The notes below the pieces were generated by a model. It did not search any database. It was not told where the DNA came from and worked only from the letters and a program-made list of their open reading frames with translations. A program made the position numbers and the translations under genes. From Rhodospirillaceae bacterium (GTDB lineage: Bacteria; Pseudomonadota; Alphaproteobacteria; UBA8366; GCA-2717185), in assembly GCA_018660965.1 (NCBI GenBank), contig JABJJH010000652.1, positions 1 to 24,653 of the forward strand: a stretch of 24,653 bases of DNA. The letters run 5' to 3'. This document shows positions 1-8,643 of this stretch, in pieces; position 1 is the stretch's first letter; the number at the start of each line of letters is the position of its first letter.

Positions 1-1
1 G

Positions 2-694
2 GAAGGGGCGGTCGGTACGGTGATTTTGACCATTCAGTCCGGCGTTCCCGTCGCGCGCATCGAATTGCTGGATTCCGTCCAGATGGACGCGTGCATCAAA
101 TATTCCAACCTCGAAGGATTCGAGGCGAAGCACACCCTGTTTTTTGAATTCCACGGGTCGCCGTCGTCTGTTGAGGAACAGGCGGAGTTGGTGAAATCGA
201 TTTCCGACGATTACGGCGGCGGCGGATTCCAATGGACCACGAACACCGAAGAACGGAACAAGCTGTGGCAAGCGCGGCACGACGCCTATTATGCGGCCAT
301 GGCGATGGTTCCCGGCAAGCGCGGGATCGCCACCGACGCCTGCGTTCCCATATCGAAACTTGCCGAATGCATCCATGAAACCCGCGTCGATATCGAAAAA
401 ACCGATCTTATTGCACCGATTGTCGGTCATGTCGGGGATGGTAATTTTCACCTTGTGCTGATCATCGACCCGGATGACCCGGACGATATGTCCCGGGCCA
501 AGGGATTGATCGAACGATTGAACATGCGCGCCATCGCCATGGGCGGCACCTGCACCGGCGAGCATGGTATTGGCTTGGGGAAAATGGACTTTCTGGTTGC
601 CGAACATGGCGAGGCGGTAAGCCTGATGCGGTCGATCAAGCAGGCGCTTGATCCCGAAAACATCATGAATCCGGGGAAAATGCTGCGGATGTGA
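2..694 (+). CDS. dld: D-lactate dehydrogenase (cytochrome)-type FAD-linked oxidase, C-terminal part
   Basis: The reading frame is open from base 2 and runs off the left edge, so only about the last 231 residues are visible. They match the C-terminal FAD-linked oxidase domain of the GlcD/LDHD family: GHVGDGNFH near base 430, GTCTGEHGIGLGK near base 545 (the metal/substrate-site His region) and the closing ALDPENIMNPGKML. Family enzymes oxidise D-2-hydroxy acids such as D-lactate with FAD and pass electrons to cytochrome c or quinone. The GEHGIG context and the NPGK ending fit the LDHD branch better than GlcD, but D-lactate versus glycolate cannot be settled without the FAD-binding half. The GTG at base 20 is internal, because residues EGAVGT just before it continue the family sequence. 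No start can be chosen. Confidence 0.85.
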   Translation, partial: EGAVGTVILTIQSGVPVARIELLDSVQMDACIKYSNLEGFEAKHTLFFEFHGSPSSVEEQAELVKSISDDYGGGGFQWTTNTEERNKLWQARHDAYYAAMAMVPGKRGIATDACVPISKLAECIHETRVDIEKTDLIAPIVGHVGDGNFHLVLIIDPDDPDDMSRAKGLIERLNMRAIAMGGTCTGEHGIGLGKMDFLVAEHGEAVSLMRSIKQALDPENIMNPGKMLRM

Positions 695-714
695 AGACAA
701 TCCGTGGACTGTCT
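695..714 (+). terminator. imperfect hairpin after the D-lactate dehydrogenase gene
   Basis: AGACA (695-699) can pair with TGTCT (710-714), and the inner bases are nearly complementary. The hairpin begins right after the TGA stop. It is followed by CTAAAAT rather than a clear T run, so it is only a weak terminator candidate. Confidence 0.25.
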
Positions 715-772
715 CTAAAATCACTGCCCTGTATCCGAGAGTTGGGCGTTCGTTATTCGGGAGTCGCGTTGC

Positions 773-3700
773 GTGAAGAAAGTACTGGTTCTCTTAGGCG
801 GCTTTTTTGTGCTGTTGGTCGCGGCTGTTCTGATCGGGCCCGGTTTTATCGATTGGAATGCTTATAAGAGTGAAATCACCGAAGCGGTGGAAACAGCCAC
901 GGGGCGCCAATTATCGATTGACGGTGATTTAAAATTCGCCGTCCTGCCGACGCCGGCGTTGCGGGCGAGCGGCGTGCGGCTTTCCAATATCGACGGCGCC
1001 CAATCACCGGACATGTTGACGTTAAAGGATGTTCGGGTTCGCGTCTCCATCGCCGATTTGTTTCAGGGCCGAATTGCGGTGGAGCGCATTCAACTGATTG
1101 AACCGGTGATCGCGCTGGAGGTCCTGGCCGATGGGCGCGCCAGTTGGGATATCGCCCCGATTTCCGCCGCCGCCACCGCGGACAGCGCAAAGGCCGACGA
1201 AGGTCAGGACGCATCCGGCGTCGCCATATCGCTGGCGAGTTTGACCATCACCGATGGCGTTTTGAGTTATCGCGACGGCGCCGGGATCGAACGCATCGAA
1301 GGGGTGAACGCGGAAATCACCGCCGATTCGTTGCAGGGGCCGTTTACCGCGACCTTGTCCGCCATCGTTCGCGGTTTGCCCGTCGAAGCGACTCTGCGCG
1401 CCAATTCGATCCGCGCCAATCAACCGATTGGATTAAACGCCACGTTCGGCGTCGCCGATCTCGATTCGCGCGTCACATTTTCCGGTCAGGTGAACAATCC
1501 CGGCCCGGCGGCGTCGCTGGATGGAAAGTTGAGCGTCGAGGGCGCGAACGCGGCGGAAGCCATCCGGCGCATAACGGGGAGTGGGGGGACGGCGATCCTG
1601 GCGCGACCCTTTTCGCTATCCAGCGTTGTTTCGGCGTCCCAAAAACTGGCCGCGTTAAACGATATCGCGGTGCGATTGGGCGACGTTTCGGCCACTGGCG
1701 CGGTTAATTTGGGGTTTGGGGACACCCTCGATCTCGATATTGCGGTGTCGGTGAACAAGTTCGACCTTGACGCCTTTTTGGCTTCCGCGACGTTGAACGC
1801 GGAACCGGGGAAGACGGCGGCGGGGTCTGAAAAAGCGACGGCGACGGCGGAATCGTCGAAAGCCGCGCCGGTTGCGCTACCTGAAAACGTGAACGCCACG
1901 CTGGATTTGACGATTGATGTCTTGCGCTACAATCGGGGCGTCGTGCGTCAAGTCGGGCTGCGCGCAGCTATGTCGAACGGATCGATAACGCTGGACCGGG
2001 CGTCGGCGCTGCTGCCCGGCGGGTCAGATGTCTCGGCGTTGGGCTTTCTGCAGATTGTTGACGGGGCGCCCCTGTTCGAAGGGGAGATCGCGGCGGCGTC
2101 GGACAATCTGCGCGCCGTGTTCGATTGGCTGTCGATTGATACGCACGGCGTTTCAAATGATCGTCTGCGCGGATTTTCCTACGCCAGTAAAATCAAGGCG
2201 ACCCCGGAAAGCGTTGAAATCCCCGACATCAACCTTCGTCTCGACGCCAGCACGATGACCGGCGCCTTGGCGTTGGCGATCCGTGAGCGACCGGGCCTTG
2301 GACTGCGGCTCGCCATCGACCGGATAAACCTGGACGCCTATTTGCCCAAATCCCGACGGAACCAGGCGGCGCCGAAGACAAATTCGGGCGTGGCGAAAGC
2401 CAAACCGGGCGCGGGGGAAAACCCGCCTGCGTCCGGCGCCAATGGGCTGGCGCTGCTCGATACGTTCGACGCTAATTTCGACGCGAGCGTGGGGCGGCTC
2501 ACCGTTCAGGGCGCGACCCTTCGGAAGCTGCACGCGGAAGGATTGTTGGTGGGCGGCGACGTGAATTTTAGCACATTGCGGGTCGCCGATGCGGTGGGCG
2601 TCGCGGCGACGCTTCGCGGCGACGTGCGTGGATTAGGCGGTACGCCCGCCATTGCGCTGGATTTCGATGTTACGGGAAAGGATTTGAGCCAAACCTTCCG
2701 GTGGCTGGGCGTGAAGCCGCCCTTGACGCCGAAGCAGTTGGGCAAAGTCACGGCCAAGGGTCGTCTCGACGGTGGCTTGAAGGCGCTGTCTTTCAAGGCG
2801 TCGATCATCGCGGCGGGAAGTAAAATCGCCCTGAACGGCGCGTTGAAGGATATCGCCGGCGCGCCGAAAATAGCGATTGGCGCGCGCATCGATCATCCTG
2901 ATTTAACCAAGGCGGTTCGATTGTTCGCCCCGACGTTCAAACCGGCGGCGTCGAATTTGGGCGCCGTCGCCGCCGCCTTCCGCATGACGGGAAATGCGAC
3001 GGGGCTCGACATTACCGAAATTGACGCGGCGTTGGGGCCGGTCACAGTGGCGGGGTCGATGTCGGTGGGTCTTGGCGGACCGCAACCCCGGATCAAGGCG
3101 ACGCTTGAAACCGGTGAAGTTCTGACCGATCTATTCCTGCCATCCCGGAAACCGGCTGATACGGCGCGGAACCGGCAGCGTAAGGCGAATGGATTGTCGT
3201 CCAGCGCCGCGACGGCGGGTGGTTCGGGAGGCGGGGCGGCGAACCCGCGGTGGTCGCGCGAAAAGATCGATCTGTCGGGCCTGAAGGGCGTCGATGCGGA
3301 CGTCACATTGACCATGGCGGGTCTGATTGTGGACCGGATCCAGCTCGATAAACCACACGTCGTATTCAAGCTGAAAGGCGGTCGGTTAAACGTCGAGAAA
3401 TTCAACGCCGGTGTGCTGGGGGGCGCGGTGTCCGGCGCGGGGGTTATCGATTCAGCGACGACGCCGCCGACCTTCACCGCCGCGCTGCAGGCGCGCGACG
3501 TGAACAGTCGCGACATCCTGGCGATGGCTGGCGCGCCCGCTCGCGTGTCCGGTCCCATCTCGGTTGAATTTTCCGGCGCGGCGTCGGGCGCCACCGAGGC
3601 CGATCTTATCACGGCGTTGAATGGATCCGCTCGGCTTGGTGGTCTCATCCAGGTGCAGGTGAGTCGGGAGGAGCGTTCGGCGGCTGACGCCTTGAACATC

Positions 3701-4165
3701 GCGTCGGCGCTGTTCGGGAAAAAGGTCAAGGAGCTGGGGCAGGTCGGGGGCGCTTCGCGTGTTTTGTTCGATGCGTTCGGCAAAAAACCGGCGACCTTGA
3801 GCGGCGATTTGTCGATCAGCAACGGCGTTGTGACGACCCGAAACGGGCGGCTTGCCGGTGCGGGCGCATTTGCGTCAATCGCGGGCGCGGTCGATTTGCC
3901 GGCATGGCGCATCGATTCTCGAACTTCGATGTTCCAGGACGGCGGTTCAGCGCCGCTGATTTATTTCGATGTGAAAGGTTCGCTGGATACGCCCAGCATT
4001 AAGCCGGGCGGCGACATTCTGAAACAGCGCGCCCCGGCGACGGACGCGAAGAAATCGAACCCGTTGCAGCAAGTGCTGCCGGGGTTGTTGGGCGGGAAGG
4101 GCGCGTCGGAAAAGCCCAAGGCCAAGGACCTTATCCGGGGCCTTCTAAAGGGGCTTGGCGGTTAG
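773..4165 (+). CDS. AsmA family protein
   Basis: A 1130-residue protein with an N-terminal membrane anchor (about residues 3-25) followed by the typical AsmA opening, with GFIDWNAYKSEI at about 24-35 and ATGRQLSIDGDL at 42-53. The long middle is beta-rich, with Ala/Lys/Ser linkers near 350-370, 530-555 and 795-825. A C-terminal AsmA_2-like region (about 890-1070) includes LNGSARLGG and RLAGAGAFASIAGAVDLP. AsmA-like proteins belong to the bridge-like lipid-transfer group (AsmA, TamB, YhdP) and span the periplasm from the inner membrane; a role in outer-membrane lipid homeostasis is inferred from the family. The start is GTG at 773, about 9 bases after GGGAG. It ends 7 bases before the stop of the convergent ribbon-helix-helix gene. 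Its C-terminus is Lys/Gly-rich with no second transmembrane segment. Confidence 0.88.
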   Translation: MKKVLVLLGGFFVLLVAAVLIGPGFIDWNAYKSEITEAVETATGRQLSIDGDLKFAVLPTPALRASGVRLSNIDGAQSPDMLTLKDVRVRVSIADLFQGRIAVERIQLIEPVIALEVLADGRASWDIAPISAAATADSAKADEGQDASGVAISLASLTITDGVLSYRDGAGIERIEGVNAEITADSLQGPFTATLSAIVRGLPVEATLRANSIRANQPIGLNATFGVADLDSRVTFSGQVNNPGPAASLDGKLSVEGANAAEAIRRITGSGGTAILARPFSLSSVVSASQKLAALNDIAVRLGDVSATGAVNLGFGDTLDLDIAVSVNKFDLDAFLASATLNAEPGKTAAGSEKATATAESSKAAPVALPENVNATLDLTIDVLRYNRGVVRQVGLRAAMSNGSITLDRASALLPGGSDVSALGFLQIVDGAPLFEGEIAAASDNLRAVFDWLSIDTHGVSNDRLRGFSYASKIKATPESVEIPDINLRLDASTMTGALALAIRERPGLGLRLAIDRINLDAYLPKSRRNQAAPKTNSGVAKAKPGAGENPPASGANGLALLDTFDANFDASVGRLTVQGATLRKLHAEGLLVGGDVNFSTLRVADAVGVAATLRGDVRGLGGTPAIALDFDVTGKDLSQTFRWLGVKPPLTPKQLGKVTAKGRLDGGLKALSFKASIIAAGSKIALNGALKDIAGAPKIAIGARIDHPDLTKAVRLFAPTFKPAASNLGAVAAAFRMTGNATGLDITEIDAALGPVTVAGSMSVGLGGPQPRIKATLETGEVLTDLFLPSRKPADTARNRQRKANGLSSSAATAGGSGGGAANPRWSREKIDLSGLKGVDADVTLTMAGLIVDRIQLDKPHVVFKLKGGRLNVEKFNAGVLGGAVSGAGVIDSATTPPTFTAALQARDVNSRDILAMAGAPARVSGPISVEFSGAASGATEADLITALNGSARLGGLIQVQVSREERSAADALNIASALFGKKVKELGQVGGASRVLFDAFGKKPATLSGDLSISNGVVTTRNGRLAGAGAFASIAGAVDLPAWRIDSRTSMFQDGGSAPLIYFDVKGSLDTPSIKPGGDILKQRAPATDAKKSNPLQQVLPGLLGGKGASEKPKAKDLIRGLLKGLGG

Positions 4166-4172
4166 GCGGCGG

Positions 4173-4478
4173 TTAACTCGCAGGGGGGTGCGCCTGTTCG
4201 AGGGCGGTTTGCAGATTGCGCAGAACGAACAGGCGGATCGCGCTGGACAAATTTCCGAAGCGTTGCTTGTCAATACCGGTGATAATCTGATTGACGGTTT
4301 GGCCGCGTGCGCTGGCTTCGGCTTTTAACGCCTCCCAAAAGGCGTTTTCCAGAGAAACGCTGGTGCGGTGTCCCGCGATCACGACGGATCGTTTTCGCAT
4401 TTCACCCGGATTTGCATACTCGTCGCCCTGCGCCCGACGCCGTGGCGACCGAGTACTACGATCTGGCGGTGCTTGCAT
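4173..4478 (-). CDS. ribbon-helix-helix domain protein (RHH_4 type)
   Basis: A 101-residue protein. The core MRKRSVVIAGHRTSVSLE, followed by FWEALKAEASARG, then GNLSSAIRLFVL, matches the small ribbon-helix-helix family (RHH_4) common in Alphaproteobacteria. The N-terminal beta-strand would bind DNA as a dimer; targets are unknown. I chose the ATG at 4478 because AGGGAGGT (4489-4496) lies 10 bases upstream. A longer frame starting at 4535 lacks a ribosome site, and a shorter start at the MRKRSVV methionine is possible. The 26 residues before that methionine are Arg/Pro-rich and likely disordered. It is convergent with asmA. About 170 bases separate it from the hydrolase gene upstream, so it probably has its own promoter. 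Confidence 0.8.
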   Translation of the reverse strand: MQAPPDRSTRSPRRRAQGDEYANPGEMRKRSVVIAGHRTSVSLENAFWEALKAEASARGQTVNQIITGIDKQRFGNLSSAIRLFVLRNLQTALEQAHPPAS

Positions 4479-4647
4479 GGTGAAGGTGACCTCCCTACGG
4501 AGAAAACTATACATCCCGCCGGGCCTTTCCGGCAATCAACGTGCGTCGTATACGTTGCGTCGTCACGGATTTTTGAATGAATTACGGTAGCACAAATAAA
4601 TCAGATTTCGCGAAAAAAAACAAACCCTTACCATAATACCCGTATTG

Positions 4648-5292
4648 CTACCCTGATACCTCTTCACATCGATCTTGCGCGAACGCAGCGACCGCCGCCA
4701 CGGCTTCATCAATGTTTTGCGCTTCGGTGCGTCCGGACGCCTTGCGGGGCTTGAACCCGTGGTCGCCATCCTCCAGCCAATGCAGACGAATGGATGACGA
4801 CAATTCATACGTAGTCACGTCGTCGATGGTTCCAAGAGGGTCCCTGGTCCCTTGGCAAATTAACGTGGGCGTTCGTAAGGCCGCGAGATGTTCGGTTCGG
4901 GTCTTCTCGGGGCGCCCCGATGGATGGAAGGGATAGCCGAGCGCGACCAGGCCCAAAACGCCCGCCTCGTCCGCGACCAGGCTGGCGACGCGTCCACCCA
5001 GGGATTTCCCGGCGATAACCAACCTTTCGGCTCCGAGTTCGGCGATAACGTCTCGCCATGTTTGCGCTAGAACCGGAAGCCGGTCCGGCGGGCGGCGTTT
5101 TCCGGTATCCTGGATTTTGTCCATGTAGGGAAAATTGAAGCGCGCCACACGATAGCCCCGCGCCGCCAGTCCCGTCGCGACATGGGCCATGAACGGGGCC
5201 TCTCGCGACAACCCGGCGCCATGGGCGAGCGCGATGGCGACGGGGCTATTCGAAGGGCCGTCGAACAACAATTCAGGGGTCTGGCTTGGCAT
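4648..5292 (-). CDS. alpha/beta hydrolase, KANL3/Tex30-like
   Basis: A 214-residue single-domain alpha/beta hydrolase. LAHGAGLSRE (22-31) forms the oxyanion region, and GKSLGGR gives the nucleophile elbow with Ser97. Asp151 in GTRDPLGT and His178 in DGDHGFK complete the triad. The RFNFPYM segment (51-57) and the C-terminal GFKPRK are characteristic of the KANL3/Tex30 group (dienelactone-hydrolase clan). The substrate is unknown; soluble cytoplasmic. Start: ATG at 5292 with AGGAA about 8 bases upstream. It is divergent from the CheW-haemoglobin gene across a 161-base spacer containing a 16-bp perfect palindrome. Confidence 0.85.
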   Translation of the reverse strand: MPSQTPELLFDGPSNSPVAIALAHGAGLSREAPFMAHVATGLAARGYRVARFNFPYMDKIQDTGKRRPPDRLPVLAQTWRDVIAELGAERLVIAGKSLGGRVASLVADEAGVLGLVALGYPFHPSGRPEKTRTEHLAALRTPTLICQGTRDPLGTIDDVTTYELSSSIRLHWLEDGDHGFKPRKASGRTEAQNIDEAVAAVAAFAQDRCEEVSG

Positions 5293-5311
5293 CGCTCGGG
5301 TTCCTGACGGT

Positions 5312-5327
5312 GAATTTCGCGAAATTC
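5312..5327. promoter_or_regulatory. 16-bp perfect palindrome, candidate operator
   Basis: GAATTTCGCGAAATTC is a perfect palindrome located 20 bases upstream of the hydrolase start and 127 bases upstream of the CheW-haemoglobin start. Its 10-base core TTTCGCGAAA recurs at 4606-4615, on the other side of the hydrolase gene. A dimeric regulator site is plausible; I do not recognise it as a known box. Confidence 0.4.
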
Positions 5328-5369
5328 TTGGTAAATAAAAAATTAGGACGTAAAGGCTCCGTTAACTTT

Positions 5370-5400
5370 CTTACACTAATCGTATCCTACGAATTATAGT
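5370..5400 (+). promoter_or_regulatory. possible sigma70-like promoter of the CheW-haemoglobin gene
   Basis: CTTACA (5370-5375) and TATAGT (5395-5400) resemble -35 and -10 elements, but the spacing of 19 is longer than ideal. They lie in the AT-rich part of the spacer, about 54 bases before the start codon. Weak call. Confidence 0.25.
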
Positions 5401-5453
5401 TTATTGAACGTCGCGTTTGGGTTTTAGCGCGATCTTGAGGCGAGGGAACCAAA

Positions 5454-6533
5454 ATGAATGATATAGCGGTCGTGGTCCAGGACGATGGCCAACGCGTCGA
5501 CGAAGAACAGTTCGTTACGATGACGGTTGATGGGCAGACCTTTGGGATACCCATTTTGACGGTTCAGGATATCGTGGAGGCGCGTCAAATTACGCCGGTG
5601 CCGTTAGCGCCGTCGGCGATCGCCGGAGTGATGAACCTGCGCGGCCGGATTGTGACGGTTATTGATTTGCGCCGGTGCCTTGGTCTCGATGAAGAATTCG
5701 AAGGTTCGAATGCGATGGGCGTGACCGTCGAATATCATAATGATTTGTATACCCTGCTTGTCGATACAATTGGCGATGTCCGGAGTTTGCATCACCGGGA
5801 TTTTGAAAAAGCGCCGGTGACGGTGAAGGAAAACGTACGAACGCTCTCGACGGGCGTTTATCGTCTCGACGGCGATCTTCTGGTCGTGCTTGACGTCGAT
5901 CGCGTGCTTGATGCGGAACGATTGGTGAAAACCCCACCGGTTGTGCTGAAGCGCCGAAAATCGAAGGACGAGAAAAAACCCGAAGATCAGGATACGTCCA
6001 GCGCGAACGAGGCGTCCGACGATTCGTCGGAGGACGATACGTCGACCGAGGATGCGCCGTCACGGCCCAAAGTCAAAAAGGCCCCGGAACCTAAAGCCGC
6101 CGCCGCCAAGGAAGATAATGTCGTTCCGCTCAAGAAGGCGGAGGAGGCCGCCCCCGCTGCGCCAACCGGACCATTGTTCGAGCGTATCGGCGGGGACGCG
6201 GCGGTCGAAGCCGCGGTCGACCTCTTTTACGGGAAGGTAATCGGCGATCCCGATCTGAAGCCGTTCTTCGATGGCGTCGACATGGACAAGCAATCATTCA
6301 TGATGCGCTTGTTCCTGACCGGCGTGTTCGGCGGCGTACAGGCTTATAACGGGCGGTCGCTGCGCGAGGCGCACAAACCTCTGGTCGAAGAACAAGGTCT
6401 CAATGGCGGACATTTCGACAAGGTCGCGGGACACCTACAAGCGACGTTGCAGGACCTGTCGGTGCCGAGTGACATCATCGGCGAGGTGATGACCCTGGCG
6501 GCCAGCACCCGCGACGACGTGCTCAATCTATAA
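5454..6533 (+). CDS. CheW-like domain fused to a group 1 truncated haemoglobin
   Basis: A 359-residue, apparently soluble protein with two domains. Residues about 18-155 are a CheW fold: QFVTMTVDGQTFGIPI, then GVMNLRGRIVTVIDLR (58-73), closing with LLVVLDVDRVL. Residues about 156-238 form a charged, Glu/Asp/Lys/Ala-rich linker. Residues 239-359 are a truncated globin (LFERIGG, DLFYGKV, KPFFDG, HFDKVAGHL). Aligned by eye without gaps to M. tuberculosis GlbN, Tyr259 falls at B10, Phe272 at CD1 and His307 at proximal F8; E7 is Gln280 and E11 is Met284. Heme binding is therefore likely, with a changed distal pocket. CheW couples chemoreceptors to CheA, so the fusion suggests a heme-based O2/NO input or scavenger at a signalling array (inference). 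No other che genes are in the window. The start ATG has GAGGG 7-11 bases upstream. Confidence 0.88.
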   Translation: MNDIAVVVQDDGQRVDEEQFVTMTVDGQTFGIPILTVQDIVEARQITPVPLAPSAIAGVMNLRGRIVTVIDLRRCLGLDEEFEGSNAMGVTVEYHNDLYTLLVDTIGDVRSLHHRDFEKAPVTVKENVRTLSTGVYRLDGDLLVVLDVDRVLDAERLVKTPPVVLKRRKSKDEKKPEDQDTSSANEASDDSSEDDTSTEDAPSRPKVKKAPEPKAAAAKEDNVVPLKKAEEAAPAAPTGPLFERIGGDAAVEAAVDLFYGKVIGDPDLKPFFDGVDMDKQSFMMRLFLTGVFGGVQAYNGRSLREAHKPLVEEQGLNGGHFDKVAGHLQATLQDLSVPSDIIGEVMTLAASTRDDVLNL

Positions 6534-6559
6534 GGCTATAAGGCTCGTTTTATAGCGCC
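6534..6559. terminator. hairpin between convergent CheW-haemoglobin and fumarase genes
   Basis: CTATAA (6536-6541) pairs with TTATAG (6550-6555), with flanking GG and CC able to extend the stem across a small bulge. The spacer between the two convergent stops is only 16 bases, and the hairpin overlaps the fumarase stop codon. No good T run follows on either strand, so this is a weak bidirectional terminator candidate. Confidence 0.25.
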
Positions 6560-8175
6560 TTGAAGAAGTCATTGCCTTTGTCGTCCATGACGATGAAGGC
6601 GGGGAAATTCTCGACCTCGATCCGCCAGATCGCCTCCATGCCCAAATCCTCGAAGTCGAGAACCTCGACTTTACGGATGCAATCCTGCGCCAGTCGCGCG
6701 GCCGGGCCTCCGATGGAGCCGAGATAGAAGCCGCCGTGTTTCTGGCACGCCTGACGAACGACGTCGGAGCGGTTGCCCTTGGCCAGCATGATCATGCTGC
6801 CGCCGGCGTCCTGGAATTGATCCACGAAGGAATCCATCCGCCCGGCGGTGGTCGGGCCGAACGAGCCGGACGCCATGCCTTCGGGGGTTTTCGCCGGTCC
6901 GGCGTAATAGATCGGGTGATCCTTGAAATATTGCGGCAACGGTTCGCCGGCTTCCAGCTTGGCGCGGAGGCGGGCGTGGGCGCTGTCCCGCGCGACGATG
7001 ATCGTGCCGTTGAGCGCCAGGCGCGTCTTGATGGGGTATCGCGTCAACGTGCCCAGGATGTCGCTCATCGGTTGGGAAAGGTCGATATCGACGACCTCGC
7101 CGCCTAAATTTTCGCTAACCGTGTCGGGCAGAAAGCGCGCCGGATTGGTTTCCAATTGTTCCAGGAAAACGCCGTCGGCGGTAATCTTGCCAAGCGCCTG
7201 ACGGTCTGCGGAACACGAAACGCCAATGCCGATGGGCAGGCTGGCGCCGTGCCGGGGCAACCGGATGACGCGCACGTCATGACAGAAATATTTACCGCCG
7301 AATTGCGCGCCGATGCCGATGCTCTGGCTTATGTCGAAGAGTTGCGCTTCAAGATCGACATCGCGATAGGCTTGGCCATGGTCGCCGCCGGTGGTGGGCA
7401 GTCCATCCAGATAACGGGTGCTGGCCAGTTTCACGGTTTTTAAATTCAACTCCGCCGAGGTGCCGCCAATGACGACCGAAAGGTGATACGGCGGACATGC
7501 GGCTGTCCCCAGAGATTTCATCTTTTCTTCCAAAAACGGCAACAACCGGTCCGGGGTCAACACCGCCGGGGTTTCTTGAAACAGGAATGTTTTGTTGGCC
7601 GATCCGCCGCCCTTGGCCATGAACAGAAACTTATAGGCGTCGCCGGATTCGGCGTAGATTTCGATTTGACCGGGAAGATTGTTCCGGGTGTTCACTTCCT
7701 CGAACATGGATCGCGGGGATACTTGGCTATAGCGCAAATTTCGTTCGGTGTAGGTCTTCAGAACGCCTTTCGCCAGCGCCGCTTCATCGTCGCCGCCGGT
7801 CCAGACGTTTTGCCCCTTCTTGCCCATGATGATGGCGGTGCCTGTGTCCTGGCACATGGGCAATGCGCCGCCCGCGGCGATATTGGCGTTCTTCAAAAGA
7901 TCGTAGGCGACGAATTTGTCGTTGTTGGAGGCTTCCGGATCGTCGAGAATCTTCGCCAGTTGCGCCAAATGGCCTGGGCGCAGCAGATGATTGATGTCGC
8001 CGAAAGCTTCGTTGGCCAAAACGGTCAACGCTTCAGGGTCGATTTTCAGGATGGTTTGGCCGTCGAATGACGCCGTGGTGACAAAGTCGCCGGTAATCTT
8101 GCGATATGGCGTCTCGTCGGCGGCCAGCGGAAACATTGTGTAGTGTGTGTCGTCGGGCACAGTCGGCCTCCCCAT
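6550..8175 (-). CDS. fumA: fumarate hydratase class I ([4Fe-4S])
   Basis: A 541-residue protein, close to the usual length of about 548 residues for the iron-sulfur fumarases. It interconverts fumarate and (S)-malate in the TCA cycle. The three cluster cysteines are Cys108 (PMCQDTGT), Cys227 (AACPPYH) and Cys321 (GVSCSADR), each offset by three from E. coli FumA Cys105, 224 and 318. VRVIRLPRHG (301-310) and the C-terminal beta-domain segments ASGSFGPTTAGRMD and GGFYLGSIGGPAA are also present. The start at 8175 is supported by the N-terminal HYTMFPL-ETPY pattern of the family, although no strong ribosome site is visible; an ATG at 8136 would cut into this pattern. These enzymes are oxygen-sensitive. 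It is convergent with the CheW-haemoglobin gene. Confidence 0.95.
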   Translation of the reverse strand: MGRPTVPDDTHYTMFPLAADETPYRKITGDFVTTASFDGQTILKIDPEALTVLANEAFGDINHLLRPGHLAQLAKILDDPEASNNDKFVAYDLLKNANIAAGGALPMCQDTGTAIIMGKKGQNVWTGGDDEAALAKGVLKTYTERNLRYSQVSPRSMFEEVNTRNNLPGQIEIYAESGDAYKFLFMAKGGGSANKTFLFQETPAVLTPDRLLPFLEEKMKSLGTAACPPYHLSVVIGGTSAELNLKTVKLASTRYLDGLPTTGGDHGQAYRDVDLEAQLFDISQSIGIGAQFGGKYFCHDVRVIRLPRHGASLPIGIGVSCSADRQALGKITADGVFLEQLETNPARFLPDTVSENLGGEVVDIDLSQPMSDILGTLTRYPIKTRLALNGTIIVARDSAHARLRAKLEAGEPLPQYFKDHPIYYAGPAKTPEGMASGSFGPTTAGRMDSFVDQFQDAGGSMIMLAKGNRSDVVRQACQKHGGFYLGSIGGPAARLAQDCIRKVEVLDFEDLGMEAIWRIEVENFPAFIVMDDKGNDFFKAL

Positions 8176-8284
8176 GTTGAGAGAGGCTATTTTACCCGGT
8201 CGCAGGATGAAACGCCACGAAGTCTCGCGCCGTTGGCGCGCCCGACGCGATCAACTGTTGCGCCTCAATTGGGACTCGGGGCGA

Positions 8285-8515
8285 TTAAGCCAGGGCGTTA
8301 CGGTCCAAATCCCGCATTAATTGCGCCACCGCGTAGGTGGCGTCATGCGTGGAGATATCTGGATGTTGCCGCCGGTAGGCATGGATTGCCGCCAGTAAGG
8401 CCTTGTAGTCCCGTTCGCCGCTGCGGCGGCATTCGCAATATGCTGTTGTGACCGTGCGAAAATCGGCGGTGATTGCTTCAACATTCGTCGACATCGCGGA
8501 TTGAGCGTGTTCCAT
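8285..8515 (-). CDS. small protein of unknown function
   Basis: A 76-residue protein that I do not recognise. The start at 8515 is supported by GGAG seven bases upstream. It is predicted soluble and mainly helical, with a CEC pair in TAYCECRRSGERDYKALLAAI and a repeat-like run of alanines and arginines. No signal peptide or membrane segment is seen. It lies between sspB and the fumarase gene on the same strand, about 110-130 bases from each, so an operon is uncertain. Confidence 0.6.
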   Translation of the reverse strand: MEHAQSAMSTNVEAITADFRTVTTAYCECRRSGERDYKALLAAIHAYRRQHPDISTHDATYAVAQLMRDLDRNALA

Positions 8516-8643
8516 GATCCGTCTCCAGGAATCGATTTAATCAGCATGCCGATTAGGCCCTGCAGGATGCGTGCCGACATCACTCATATGGATGAAAAAT
8601 GGAAAATTTAGGCCGAACCCTGCAAAAAAGGGCGTTGGCGAAA

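Noticed and set aside
2893..3912. 339-codon open frame on the minus strand within the AsmA gene
   Set aside because: It is a long antisense frame favoured by high GC and wobble choice. The AsmA protein on the plus strand has a membrane anchor and family motifs, while the antisense translation has no recognisable domain or ribosome site.
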